The notes beneath the pieces are model-generated. The model did no database searches, was not told the DNA's origin, and saw only the letters and a list, made by a program, of their open reading frames with translations. Of a stretch of 64,000 bases of DNA, positions 51,816-61,591 are shown piece after piece (position 1 is the stretch's first letter; each line of letters opens with the position of its first letter). Both the position numbers and the translations under genes were made by a program. The DNA comes from an uncultured Pelagibacteraceae bacterium (lineage in GTDB: Bacteria; Pseudomonadota; Alphaproteobacteria; Pelagibacterales; Pelagibacteraceae), in NCBI GenBank assembly GCA_902574685.1, contig CACGOO010000001.1, positions 61,447 through 125,446 of the forward strand, written 5' to 3'.

Positions 51816-51903
51816 GGTATATTGCGCTACTACTCCCACTTGCAATTAAATTATTTTTGTTATTAATTTAAACTTTATTAATTAATTAATTAGAAGGGAA
51901 TAA

Positions 51904-53142
51904 ATGAAAATAAAAAACATTTTAATTACATTTGTTTCTGCAATAGCATTATTATTTTCAACTTCAGTTGTATCGTTTGCAAAAGTAGTTGGAGATAAAA
52001 TTATTTTAGGTGCTGCAATCTCTTTAACTGGTAAGTATTCATCTAATGGTGTTCATACTCAAAACGGCTACAACATGGCTGTTGATAGAATTAACAGCAT
52101 GGGTGGAGTAAAAGTTGGAGGAAAAACTTATAAGTTTGACATCATATATTATGATGATGAGTCAAACCCTAAGAGAGCAGCTCAGCTTGCAGAAAGATTA
52201 ATCTCACAAGATAAAGTAGAGTTCATGCTTGGGCCATACAGTTCAGGTTTGACAAAAGCGATCGCACCAGTAACAGAAAAATATGGTGTTCCAATGGTTG
52301 AGGCTAACGGTGCTTCTAGATCTTTGTTTACAAAAGGTTACAAATATCTATTTGCAGTATTAGCACCAGCAAACTTATATCTTGATGTAGCAATAAGAAC
52401 AGCTGTTGAATTAAATGGTGGTAAAGGCGTAAGAATTGCACAAGCTTTTGAGCAAGATGCATTCTCGCAAGATGTAAGATTGGGTATTTTAGATGCCGCT
52501 AAAGAAACTGGTTCTGAAATTATAATCGACGATAAACTTCCTAAAGAGCTTAATGATATGGCTGCTACATTAGTTAAAGTAAAACAAATGAAGCCAGATG
52601 TATTGGTTGTATCAGGTCATACAAAAGGAGCTTTAACAGCAATAAGACAAATTTCAGAAATGAAAGTTGACGTTCCAATGTTAGCAATGACACACTGTGA
52701 TGCTGCAAAATTATCAAAGCAACATGGTAAAAACTCACAATATGCATTATGCGCTTCACAATGGCATAAAACATTAACTTACAAAGATGATTTCTTTAAA
52801 GATGGTATGACATATGCAGCAGATTTTGAAAAAGAATTTGGCTATGATCCACCATATCAATCTGCAGAGTCTTCAGCTGCACTGTTAGTATTTAAAGATG
52901 CTTTTGAAAGAGCAAATACTTTTGATCAGAAAAAAGTAAGAGATGCTCTTGCTGCAACTAACATGCAAACATTCTATGGAAATATTAAATTTGCACCTGG
53001 TGGTCAAAATGTTGACAAACCAATGGTACTTTTCCAAGTAATGTGTGATGATGCTGGTAAGTGTGAAAATAAAGTTGTTGCTCCATTAAAATGGGCTTCA
53101 GCTGAGTTAATACACCCAGTACCAAAGTGGTCTGAAAGATAA
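51904..53142 (+). CDS. livK: branched-chain amino acid-type ABC transporter substrate-binding protein
   Basis: Signal peptide; LGAAISLTGKYSSNGVHTQNGYNMAVDRINSMGGVKVGG; YDDESNPKRAAQLAERLIS. Confidence 0.92.
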   Translation: MKIKNILITFVSAIALLFSTSVVSFAKVVGDKIILGAAISLTGKYSSNGVHTQNGYNMAVDRINSMGGVKVGGKTYKFDIIYYDDESNPKRAAQLAERLISQDKVEFMLGPYSSGLTKAIAPVTEKYGVPMVEANGASRSLFTKGYKYLFAVLAPANLYLDVAIRTAVELNGGKGVRIAQAFEQDAFSQDVRLGILDAAKETGSEIIIDDKLPKELNDMAATLVKVKQMKPDVLVVSGHTKGALTAIRQISEMKVDVPMLAMTHCDAAKLSKQHGKNSQYALCASQWHKTLTYKDDFFKDGMTYAADFEKEFGYDPPYQSAESSAALLVFKDAFERANTFDQKKVRDALAATNMQTFYGNIKFAPGGQNVDKPMVLFQVMCDDAGKCENKVVAPLKWASAELIHPVPKWSER

Positions 53143-53154
53143 AAAAAAATAATT

Positions 53155-53184
53155 AAGCCCCCTAGAAATAGGGGGCTTTTTTTT
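53155..53184 (+). terminator. rho-independent terminator/attenuator between livK and livH
   Basis: AAGCCCCCT-agaaat-AGGGGGCTT perfect 9-bp stem followed by T run. Confidence 0.92.
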
Positions 53185-53204
53185 ATAGAAATCAAAATTA
53201 AATT

Positions 53205-54098
53205 ATGGATTTTTTAGTATTCCAATATCCAATGATAACCATTCAAGCATGTCTTGATGGACTTTTACTCGGAATATTATTTGCGTTAATTGCTTATGGA
53301 ATGGCACTGCAATGGGGTGTGATGAATATAATAAACATTGCACAAGGAGACCTTGTTATATTGGGTGGTTACATTGCATATTTTATGTATCTCTATGGTA
53401 TTCATCCAGCCTGGGGAGTAATTGTCTCTCCTATAATTATGTATTTTGTTGGAATTGCGATTTACAAACTAGTTATAAATAAAGTTGTCGATAGAGATCT
53501 CTTCATCTCAATATTAGCAACCTTTGGAATTAGCATTCTTTTTATGCAGTTAATGAACTTTGCATTTGGTGCAGATGTTGTATTGGCTAACTCAGGATAT
53601 GGAACCACAATGTTATTTGATAATAATGTTGTTTTACCAAACTCTAAAATATTTTCTGCTTTTATCAGTATTATCTTTGCAATTTGTTTAGTAGTTTATA
53701 TGAAAAGATCGAAGCTTGGACGTGCAATTAGAGCAACAGCTCAAAATGCTAGAGCTGCAAAGATATTAGGTGTTGATACTGAAAAGGTTTACGCAGCAAC
53801 ATTTGGAATAAATGCTGCATTATGCGGTGTAGCTGGAGCATTAATTTCAATAACATTTACGATCCACCCTTATATGGGATTACCTTACACTATAAGATCA
53901 TTTATGATTGTTATAGTTGCAGGATTAGGAAATTTACCTGGAGTAGCAATGTCAGGTATGGGATTAGGAATATTTGAAGAATTTGCAGATTATATTCTTG
54001 GTACAGAATTTAGAATAGGTTCAGTCTTCTTATTATTAGTTTTAATTTTAGTTTACAGAAGATTTAAACTTTCAAGAAAAAGAGAGTACTTGAAGTGA
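53205..54098 (+). CDS. livH: branched-chain amino acid-type ABC transporter permease LivH
   Basis: GLLLGILFALIAYGMALQWGVMNIINIAQGDLVILGGY; RAIRATAQNARAAKILGVD. Confidence 0.93.
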   Translation: MDFLVFQYPMITIQACLDGLLLGILFALIAYGMALQWGVMNIINIAQGDLVILGGYIAYFMYLYGIHPAWGVIVSPIIMYFVGIAIYKLVINKVVDRDLFISILATFGISILFMQLMNFAFGADVVLANSGYGTTMLFDNNVVLPNSKIFSAFISIIFAICLVVYMKRSKLGRAIRATAQNARAAKILGVDTEKVYAATFGINAALCGVAGALISITFTIHPYMGLPYTIRSFMIVIVAGLGNLPGVAMSGMGLGIFEEFADYILGTEFRIGSVFLLLVLILVYRRFKLSRKREYLK

Positions 54099-54277
54099 GA
54101 AAAGTTAAAATTAAAGACGATAATGGCAAACTGATAGAAATAGATATTGAGAAATTTAAAAAACATTTAGATGAATATCATTCAACAGGATCTAGTCTTC
54201 ATGAAGAAAATGGACATTATTTTACAGTTGATAAAGATTTTAGAGATAAAATAGAGAATTTATATGAACAAAAATAG
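54095..54277 (+). CDS. 60-aa protein of unknown function nested between livH and livM
   Basis: GTG start overlaps the livH stop (GTGA); 3' end overlaps livM start by 14 bp. Confidence 0.65.
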   Translation: MRKVKIKDDNGKLIEIDIEKFKKHLDEYHSTGSSLHEENGHYFTVDKDFRDKIENLYEQK

Positions 54278-55316
54278 TTGGATTTTGTATATAGGAATTT
54301 TGGTATTTGGTTTAGTTGCACCATTTATTTTTCCGGCTTTTAAAGTTCAATTATCAATTCTGTGTGTATTGATTGTTCTAGCAACTACTTGGAATATCCA
54401 AGGCGGTGAAATGGGCTACAACACATTTGGAAATATTCTTTTTTATGGTTTGGGAATGTATCTTTGCGCATCTGTTCAAGTCGGTATGTTTTTTCCATTG
54501 GCAGAATGGACAGAAAGTGGTGGTGAAAAAACTTTCGTTCACACACCTTCACAATTCTTTCAAGGCATGGCAGCTGGTCTGGTAGTTGCAGCCGTTGTTC
54601 CTACAATTGTTGCAGGACTAATTGGTTATGCAATTTTAGGATTAAGAGGTCATTATTTTGCAATTTGTACATTAGGTTTAGGAGTTGCAGCAGGAGAAAT
54701 TTCTGGAGGTATTGAAATTATTGGAGCTGGACAGGGCTTTACCACTCCTCCTTTTCCAAACATAGGAGGTCTTGAGGCAAGAGGTGAATTTTTTTATTTT
54801 TTAAGTTTTGGAGCACTCGTACTAACTTTCATTGCTGTACGAGCAATTTACACAACAAGGTTTAGATTAATTCTGAATGCAATCAGAGATAATGAAGATA
54901 AAGCTGAAGCAATGGGAATTGAGACTATGAAATACAAAATAACTGGATGGATGATCTCAGCTTTCTTTTGTGGTCTTGCTGGTGGGATAATGGGAGGTTT
55001 AGTTGGTTATATCGATTCAACGGATGTTGCATTTGATGGAAGAGAAATGGGTGTATTTATGGTTTTAATGGCAATCCTAGGAGGTAAAGGAACTTTATGG
55101 GGACCAATTATCGGTGCAACTTTATTTCATTTTTTTAAAGAAGGTTTTTGGACATTCTTCCTTGGTTGGCAATATGTTGCATTAGGAGTTTTAATTGTAG
55201 TTATAGTAATTTATTTCCCAGAGGGATTAATGGGCTGGTTAAGAGAAAAATATCCAGAAAGATTTGGTGAAGTTGTCGATGAAGCTGATCGAAAAGCACA
55301 GGTAGAGTTAAAATGA
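54264..55316 (+). CDS. livM: branched-chain amino acid-type ABC transporter permease LivM
   Basis: LRGHYFAICTLGLGVAAGEI; LILNAIRDNEDKAEAMGIETMKYKI. Confidence 0.93.
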   Translation: MNKNSWILYIGILVFGLVAPFIFPAFKVQLSILCVLIVLATTWNIQGGEMGYNTFGNILFYGLGMYLCASVQVGMFFPLAEWTESGGEKTFVHTPSQFFQGMAAGLVVAAVVPTIVAGLIGYAILGLRGHYFAICTLGLGVAAGEISGGIEIIGAGQGFTTPPFPNIGGLEARGEFFYFLSFGALVLTFIAVRAIYTTRFRLILNAIRDNEDKAEAMGIETMKYKITGWMISAFFCGLAGGIMGGLVGYIDSTDVAFDGREMGVFMVLMAILGGKGTLWGPIIGATLFHFFKEGFWTFFLGWQYVALGVLIVVIVIYFPEGLMGWLREKYPERFGEVVDEADRKAQVELK

Positions 55317-56053
55317 GTATTCTAGAAGTTAACAATGTAAGTAAATCATTTGGTGGTGTTAAAGCCAATGTTGATATTTCTATGTCAGTTGATAAAGGAA
55401 AAATAGTTGGACTTATAGGACCCAATGGATCAGGAAAAACTACTTTATTTAATTCAATAGTTGGCACCTATCCAATAGATAATGGTTCAATTAAGTTTAA
55501 TGGAAAAGAAGTATCAGAATTACCTGTTCCAGTAATTGCAAAACTGGGATTATTAAGAACATTTCAACAAACTAGAATTTATGGAAAATTAAATTGTGTA
55601 GACAATATGCTTATCAGTCACAAAGGTAGTGATGAAAGTTTGTTTAAAATTTTCTCTAAAATTCCAAAAGAGCTCACAGAAAAAGCAGAAAACTTACTTA
55701 ATTTTGTTGGATTGTATCAAAAAAGAAAACTCAGGGCAGGTGACCTATCTTTTGGACAACAAAAGTTATTAGAACTTGCAATGGCACTAATGAATGAGCC
55801 AGAAATGCTATTATTAGATGAGCCAACAGCAGGTATAAATCCAACTTTAATTAATGGAATTATTGATAGACTAATTAAAGTTAATCAAGATTTTGGAATA
55901 ACATTACTTGTTATCGAGCACAATATGAGAGTAATTATGCAATTAGCTGAAGACATTTTTTGTCTTGCTCATGGCAAAATGCTTGCAAATGGTACTCCAG
56001 AAGAGATTAAAAATGATAAAAGAGTAGTTGATGCATATTTGGGAGCTCAATAA
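55313..56053 (+). CDS. livG: branched-chain amino acid-type ABC transporter ATPase LivG
   Basis: GPNGSGKTTLFN, LSFGQQKLLELAMALMNEPEMLLLDEPTAGINP. Confidence 0.93.
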   Translation: MSILEVNNVSKSFGGVKANVDISMSVDKGKIVGLIGPNGSGKTTLFNSIVGTYPIDNGSIKFNGKEVSELPVPVIAKLGLLRTFQQTRIYGKLNCVDNMLISHKGSDESLFKIFSKIPKELTEKAENLLNFVGLYQKRKLRAGDLSFGQQKLLELAMALMNEPEMLLLDEPTAGINPTLINGIIDRLIKVNQDFGITLLVIEHNMRVIMQLAEDIFCLAHGKMLANGTPEEIKNDKRVVDAYLGAQ

Positions 56054-56838
56054 TGTCTAATCAATATGAAGTTTTAGGAAAGGCACCTGGTGCAGAAGAT
56101 CTAAAAAACTTATCTTCTGAAGATACTCATTTAACAATAAAAAATTTGAATGCTGGATATGGTAAAATGGAAATTTTACATAATTTTGATTTATTTGTAA
56201 GCAAAGCACAATCATTATGTTTAATTGGCCCTAATGGAGCAGGTAAATCAACAATACTTCACTCAATATATGGATTTACAAATATTTTTTCTGGTAAAAT
56301 AGAAATTGATGGAAAAGAAATAACAAATTTAACTCCAGCTGAAAAATTAAAGTCGGTTGGTATAGCTTATATTCTGCAAGATAATTCAGTTTTTCCAGAT
56401 ATGACTGTTGAGGAAAATTTGTTAATGGGTGGTTTTATCAAAGATAAAACGGAAGAATCATATCTAGAGGCAGAAAAGATTTTAGATAAATATGAAAGAT
56501 TAAGGAACAGAAGAAATCAACCAGCAAAAGTTTTATCAGGTGGAGAAAGAAGATTGCTAGAAATATCTAGAGCTTTAGTAATGAAACCTTCAGTTCTTTT
56601 AGTTGATGAACCTTCTATTGGATTAGAACCAAGATACATTGATATGGTATTTGAAATTTTGGGAGACTTACAAAAAAATGAAAAAAAAACAATTATTCTA
56701 GTTGAGCAAAACGCCAAAAAAGGTTTAGAGTTTTCTGATATTGGATATGTATTAGTATCTGGCCAAACTGCTATAGCAGGAAGAGGTGATGATTTACTTA
56801 AAAATGATGATGTTGGACGTCTATTTCTAGGCGGATGA
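56053..56838 (+). CDS. livF: branched-chain amino acid-type ABC transporter ATPase LivF
   Basis: GPNGAGKSTILHSIYG, LSGGERRLLEISRALVMKPSVLLVDEPSIGLEP. Confidence 0.93.
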   Translation: MSNQYEVLGKAPGAEDLKNLSSEDTHLTIKNLNAGYGKMEILHNFDLFVSKAQSLCLIGPNGAGKSTILHSIYGFTNIFSGKIEIDGKEITNLTPAEKLKSVGIAYILQDNSVFPDMTVEENLLMGGFIKDKTEESYLEAEKILDKYERLRNRRNQPAKVLSGGERRLLEISRALVMKPSVLLVDEPSIGLEPRYIDMVFEILGDLQKNEKKTIILVEQNAKKGLEFSDIGYVLVSGQTAIAGRGDDLLKNDDVGRLFLGG

Positions 56839-57539
56839 TTAATTCAAAATATTTTTTCAAAGGAATTCTTTGTGCAAAAGAATTCGATAGCCCTGCAATT
56901 GCTCTTGGTTTAAGCTTTTTAGCAATTGGTGCTTTATTAAAAAATTTAGGTTTTACAATCCAAGAAAGTATTTTTTCTACCTTTTTAACTTATGCATTAC
57001 CTGGCTCACTTGTGATGGCAGAATCGATTTTGATTGGCGTTTCATTACTTAATTTATTTTTTGCAGTTTGGTTAGTTAATGCAAGATTGTATCCGATGAC
57101 TGTATCTTTAATGCCATTGTTAAAGCACCAAAGTCAACCAAGATGGAAGTATTATCTTTCATGTCATTTTGTTGCAGTATCTTCGTGGTTAATTCTTAAA
57201 AATAATTATAAAGATATTGAAAAAAAATATAGAGTCGATTTTTGGATAGGAATTGGAACTGCAACTTGGTTGATAGCAATTTTTTCAACTATCTTAGGTT
57301 ATTACTCTGCCGATTTCTTAAATAGAGAAATGATGATTGGATTAGCTATAATTAATCCAATTTATTTTACTTGCACAATGATAGGAGTGATGAAGTCTAT
57401 ACAATTAAATGTTTCAATAATTTTAGGGGCTATCTTAGGACCTTTATTTTATTTTATTAGTCCTGATTGGTGTGTTTTGATTGGCGGGTTTGTAGCTGGA
57501 ACTGTTGCTTTTGTAATTGGAGAGAAAAATGTCAGCTAA
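56835..57539 (+). CDS. azlC: AzlC-family branched-chain amino acid exporter subunit
   Basis: AzlC-like ALGLSFLAIGALLKNLGFTIQESIFSTFLTYALPGSLVMAE; followed by AzlD-like gene. Confidence 0.88.
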   Translation: MINSKYFFKGILCAKEFDSPAIALGLSFLAIGALLKNLGFTIQESIFSTFLTYALPGSLVMAESILIGVSLLNLFFAVWLVNARLYPMTVSLMPLLKHQSQPRWKYYLSCHFVAVSSWLILKNNYKDIEKKYRVDFWIGIGTATWLIAIFSTILGYYSADFLNREMMIGLAIINPIYFTCTMIGVMKSIQLNVSIILGAILGPLFYFISPDWCVLIGGFVAGTVAFVIGEKNVS

Positions 57540-57855
57540 TATTGTTTTAATAATAGTTATTACATCTTTAGCTACTTATATCTCTAGGTTTTTAGGAGCT
57601 TTTACATCTGAAATAATAGATGAAAATACTAAAATATATAGGTGGTTTAATTATTTAGCCTATTCGACATTGGCTGCTTTAATTTCTAGAATGATAATAT
57701 TTCCAGCTGGTGCACTTTCTGACAGTAATTATTTGTCTAGATTTATTGTTGTGCTTTTAGCAATAATAATTTTTAAATTAACTAGAAATAATTTAGTTTA
57801 CCCAACTTTATTCTCTGCTATCATTATGTTTTTATTAAGTAGCTTTACGATATAA
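57529..57855 (+). CDS. azlD: AzlD-family branched-chain amino acid exporter subunit (ATG at 57529)
   Basis: About 108 aa, ITSLATYISRFLGAF, four TMs, overlaps azlC. Confidence 0.85.
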   Translation: MSANIVLIIVITSLATYISRFLGAFTSEIIDENTKIYRWFNYLAYSTLAALISRMIIFPAGALSDSNYLSRFIVVLLAIIIFKLTRNNLVYPTLFSAIIMFLLSSFTI

Positions 57856-58362
57856 ATGAAAAAAATTATTTTACTATTGTTCTTGGTTTTAATACCAGGT
57901 ATTTCAGAAGCAGCATGTGATGATCCTTTAACTGATGGTGTCGATTATACCAATTGTAGATTTTCAGATGGACAAGATTTACAAGGCAGTTATTTGCCTA
58001 ACTCAAATTTATCATTTGCAAGTTTTATACAAGTAAATTTTGATAAAAGTATTATGATGACATCAAATTTGTCATTTGGAACTTTTCCAGAGTCAACATT
58101 TGTAAGAGCTAACTTATATGAGTCAACTCTAGTTGGTGGAAATTTTGAAAAAGCTAATTTTACAGGAGCAAATATGACAAGAGTTGATTTTATGGGTTCA
58201 ACATTAATTGAAGCAAATTTTCAAAACGCAAATTTAATGGAAGCTAATTTTACCTCATCAAATATGACCAATGCTAATTTTGATGGAGCAAATTTAATTG
58301 GAGCTACATGGACCAATGGTGAAACATGTGGACCAAATTCAATTGGGGTTTGTAACAAATAA
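57856..58362 (+). CDS. exported pentapeptide-repeat protein
   Basis: Signal peptide; repeats ANFTGANMTRVDFMGSTLIEANFQNANLMEANFTSSNMTNANFDGANLIGA. Confidence 0.9.
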   Translation: MKKIILLLFLVLIPGISEAACDDPLTDGVDYTNCRFSDGQDLQGSYLPNSNLSFASFIQVNFDKSIMMTSNLSFGTFPESTFVRANLYESTLVGGNFEKANFTGANMTRVDFMGSTLIEANFQNANLMEANFTSSNMTNANFDGANLIGATWTNGETCGPNSIGVCNK

Positions 58363-58366
58363 TTAA

Positions 58367-59287
58367 ATGGATAGCTTAGATACTATTCAAGGGTTTGATA
58401 TTTCATTTAGTGACTATTCCAAAAGAATAATAAATATTAAAATTGAAGATGAAATTATAGATAAATTAATATTTCCTTTTAAAAAATTTGATATTACAGC
58501 TCTTGAATATAAACCTTTTACTAGATTTACACTTGCAAAATCTTTAGACGATTCAACAGGTGGAAAGCTAGGAAAATTTATAAACTCAGTTTTAAGAGAT
58601 AGAGATACTGGTTGTTTTATTATAGGGCCTAAAAATAAATCCAAAAAAATTGATAATAATTTTCTTATTAAATTATCAACAGCTGTAACACACTTACTTG
58701 GTAATCCAAATTTTGATTCAATGGCTGGAAAATATTATGCGAGATTTCATGTTAAACATGAGGACAATAGCGACTCATATCTTAGAAAAGCATATACTAA
58801 TATGGATCTCCATACTGATGGAACTTACGTCAAAGAAAAAACTGATTGGTTGTTAATGTTAAAAATGGAAGAAGAAAATGTTCAAGGAGGTGAAACTGCA
58901 ATGTTACACCTTGATGATTGGGAACATTTAGATGCCCTAACTAATGATAAAGTTGGAAAACAAAACTTTATATGGGGTTCCCCAAAAAGTAAAAATGTTG
59001 ATTACAAGGTGGAACATCCTGTTTTTTCAGAAGACAAAAATGGAAAACCACAAATTTCTTACATAGACCAATTTCCTGAGCCCAAAAATATGGAACAAGG
59101 ACTATTTCTACAAAAATTGTCAGACTCTTTAGAGGGAAGTCAAAAAAAGATTGTAATGCCTTTACCAGTTGGCTTTTCAGTAGTTGCAAATAACTATTTC
59201 TGGCTTCATGGTAGAAAACCATTTGTAGAAAATAAAAAATTATCAAGAGAATTACTAAGAATAAGAGGTTCTTTTTTTACTAATTAA
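58367..59287 (+). CDS. csiD: CsiD/GlaH-type glutarate 2-hydroxylase (Fe(II)/2OG dioxygenase)
   Basis: Strong resemblance to remembered E. coli CsiD: ALEYKPFTRF, NFDSMAGKYYARFHVKHEDNSDSYLRKAYTNMDLHTDGTYVKEKTDWLLMLKM, LLHLDDWEHLD analogue, YIDQFPEPKNMEQGLFL, FWLHGRKPF, RELLRIRGSF. Confidence 0.9.
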   Translation: MDSLDTIQGFDISFSDYSKRIINIKIEDEIIDKLIFPFKKFDITALEYKPFTRFTLAKSLDDSTGGKLGKFINSVLRDRDTGCFIIGPKNKSKKIDNNFLIKLSTAVTHLLGNPNFDSMAGKYYARFHVKHEDNSDSYLRKAYTNMDLHTDGTYVKEKTDWLLMLKMEEENVQGGETAMLHLDDWEHLDALTNDKVGKQNFIWGSPKSKNVDYKVEHPVFSEDKNGKPQISYIDQFPEPKNMEQGLFLQKLSDSLEGSQKKIVMPLPVGFSVVANNYFWLHGRKPFVENKKLSRELLRIRGSFFTN

Positions 59288-59320
59288 TTAATTTTAGTGA
59301 TAATAATCACTTAGTTTATC

Positions 59321-60094
59321 ATGAAAATCGGATTTATTGGTACAGGACATATCTCAAAATCAGTAATCAACGGAATACTGGGATCAAAATTAAAAATTAA
59401 AAAAATAATTGTTTCAAAGAGAAATTCAAAAATTTCAAGTGAACTTAAAAGAAAAAGCAAAAAGATAAAAATATCTAATGATAATCAGGATATTATAAAT
59501 CAATCAAATTGGATTTTTTTAGCAGTAACACCAACGATTGGAAAAAGTATTCTTCCAAAACTAAAATTTAAAAAAGGTCAAACGATAATAAGTTTTATAT
59601 CAACTATAAAAATGACTGAATTAAAAAAATATATTAAAGTTAAAACTAAGATTATTAGAGCAATTCCTTTGCCTCCAATTTCTCTTAGAAAAGGACCAGT
59701 ACCAATTTTTCCACCAGATAAACAAGTTAGAAATTTTTTTAATAAGCTTGGCACATCTGTTGAAATAAAAAATGAAAACCTATCACTAAATTTTTGGTCA
59801 ACTTCATCAATGATGGCACCATTTTATGAGTTACTACAAACCCTTAGTGAATGGTTAGTAAAAAAAGGAATTAATAGAAGTGACTCTCAAAAGTATATAA
59901 CCTCTTTATTTATTGCTTTATCTGAGGATGCAAAAATTAATTCAAATAAAGATTTAAAAGTACTTGTTAAAAATTCACAAACCCCAAAAGGTTTAAATGA
60001 ACAAGCTGTTAAAGAATTAAGAAAACTTGGATTTTATAAATCTCTCAATAAAACAGCAAACAGCATCTTGAATAGATTAAAAAAAAGTAAGTAA
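59321..60094 (+). CDS. pyrroline-5-carboxylate reductase-like protein
   Basis: MKIGFIGTGHISKSVINGIL Rossmann motif; NWIFLAVTPTIGKSIL; IIRAIPLPPISLRKGPVPIF. Confidence 0.78.
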   Translation: MKIGFIGTGHISKSVINGILGSKLKIKKIIVSKRNSKISSELKRKSKKIKISNDNQDIINQSNWIFLAVTPTIGKSILPKLKFKKGQTIISFISTIKMTELKKYIKVKTKIIRAIPLPPISLRKGPVPIFPPDKQVRNFFNKLGTSVEIKNENLSLNFWSTSSMMAPFYELLQTLSEWLVKKGINRSDSQKYITSLFIALSEDAKINSNKDLKVLVKNSQTPKGLNEQAVKELRKLGFYKSLNKTANSILNRLKKSK

Positions 60095-60095
60095 A

Positions 60096-60884
60096 ATGTC
60101 TGATAATATCCTACAGGTAAATAATCTTACAAAGTTATTTGGAGGACTGGCCGCAGTATCAAATTGCTCATTAAATATTAGATCAGGCTCAATAACTGGA
60201 ATAATTGGCCCAAACGGTTCAGGAAAAACAACATTATTTAATTTAATAGCTGGAAATTTAAAATCTAATGATGGAGAGGTAATATTTAATGATGAAAATA
60301 TAACTGATGTACCATCACATGAGTTGTTTGGCAGAGGATTATTAAGAACCTTTCAGATTGCACATGAATTTTCAAACTTAACAGTTTTAGAAAACTTAAT
60401 GATGGTGCCATCAAATCAAAGTGGAGAAAATTTATTAAATGCACTTATTAAACCTGGACTAGTTAAAAAAGAGGAAAAAGTTATTAGAGAAAAAGCCTAT
60501 GAGGTTGTAGATTTTCTTAATTTAACACATTTAGCTAATGAAAGAGCTGGAAACCTATCAGGAGGTCAAAAAAAATTATTAGAATTAGGACGGACTATGA
60601 TGGTTGATGCAAAATTGGTTTTACTTGATGAAGTGGGAGCTGGAGTTAATCGAACACTTTTAAAAGATCTAGGAACTGCAATATTAAAATTGAATAAAGA
60701 AAAAAATTACACTTTTTGTATGATAGAGCATGATATGGATTTTATAAGCAGAATGTGTGATCCAGTAATAGTAATGGCAGATGGTTCAGTTTTATTTGAA
60801 GGAACATCAGAAGAAGTCAAAAAAAATGAAAAAGTAATTGAGAGTTATCTTGGAAAGTCAAACTTAACAAAAAAAGAAAATTAA
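60096..60884 (+). CDS. LivG-like ABC transporter ATPase (second system)
   Basis: GPNGSGKTTLFNLIAG, LSGGQKKLLELGRTMMVDAKLVLLDEVGAGVN. Confidence 0.92.
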   Translation: MSDNILQVNNLTKLFGGLAAVSNCSLNIRSGSITGIIGPNGSGKTTLFNLIAGNLKSNDGEVIFNDENITDVPSHELFGRGLLRTFQIAHEFSNLTVLENLMMVPSNQSGENLLNALIKPGLVKKEEKVIREKAYEVVDFLNLTHLANERAGNLSGGQKKLLELGRTMMVDAKLVLLDEVGAGVNRTLLKDLGTAILKLNKEKNYTFCMIEHDMDFISRMCDPVIVMADGSVLFEGTSEEVKKNEKVIESYLGKSNLTKKEN

Positions 60885-61591
60885 TGGCATACTTTGAAGG
60901 AACAAAAATGACTGCAGGTTACGGGGATGGTCCTGATATTATTAGTTCATGTTCCATAACTGCCAATAGGGGAGAGATAGTAGCTATTCTAGGTCCCAAT
61001 GGTGCTGGCAAATCAACAGCCATGAAAGCGATGCTCGGATTATTAAAATTAAAATCAGGCTCTGTAACTTTGAATGGTGAAGATATTTCAAAAATTAATC
61101 CTCAAGATCGAGTAAAAAAGGGTATTTCATTTGTTCCACAAACAAGAAATGTATTTGCAGAATTAACTGTTAGAGAAAATTTAGAGATTGGTGGCTTTTT
61201 GACAGAAGGGAGTTTAGAAAACAAAATTGAGAGTATTTATAGTTTATTTCCAATCTTGAGTGAAAAAAAATCCCAAGTCGTCGGACAATTATCTGGTGGA
61301 CAACGTCAGCAAGTCGCGCTTGGAAGAGCTTTAATGAGTGATCCATCAGTTCTTATGTTAGATGAGCCCACAGCTGGAGTTTCTCCAATTGTAATGGATG
61401 AATTGTTTGAACATATTATAAAAGTTAAAAAAACAAATGTTGCTGTTATTATGGTTGAGCAAAATGCAAAGCAAGCATTAAGTATTTCAGATCGAGGCTA
61501 TGTATTGGTAACAGGTCAAAATAAATTTGAGGGATCTGGTAATGATTTACTTGAAGATCCCGAAGTTCGTAGATCATTTTTGGGAGCATAA
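60884..61591 (+). CDS. LivF-like ABC transporter ATPase (second system)
   Basis: GPNGAGKSTAMKAMLGLL, LSGGQRQQVALGRALMSDPSVLMLDEPTAGVSP. Confidence 0.92.
   Translation: MAYFEGTKMTAGYGDGPDIISSCSITANRGEIVAILGPNGAGKSTAMKAMLGLLKLKSGSVTLNGEDISKINPQDRVKKGISFVPQTRNVFAELTVRENLEIGGFLTEGSLENKIESIYSLFPILSEKKSQVVGQLSGGQRQQVALGRALMSDPSVLMLDEPTAGVSPIVMDELFEHIIKVKKTNVAVIMVEQNAKQALSISDRGYVLVTGQNKFEGSGNDLLEDPEVRRSFLGA

Noticed and set aside
51840-51903. TTAATTAATTAATTAG stretch upstream of livK as a repeat or regulatory site
   Set aside because: Short low-complexity AT sequence expected by composition.
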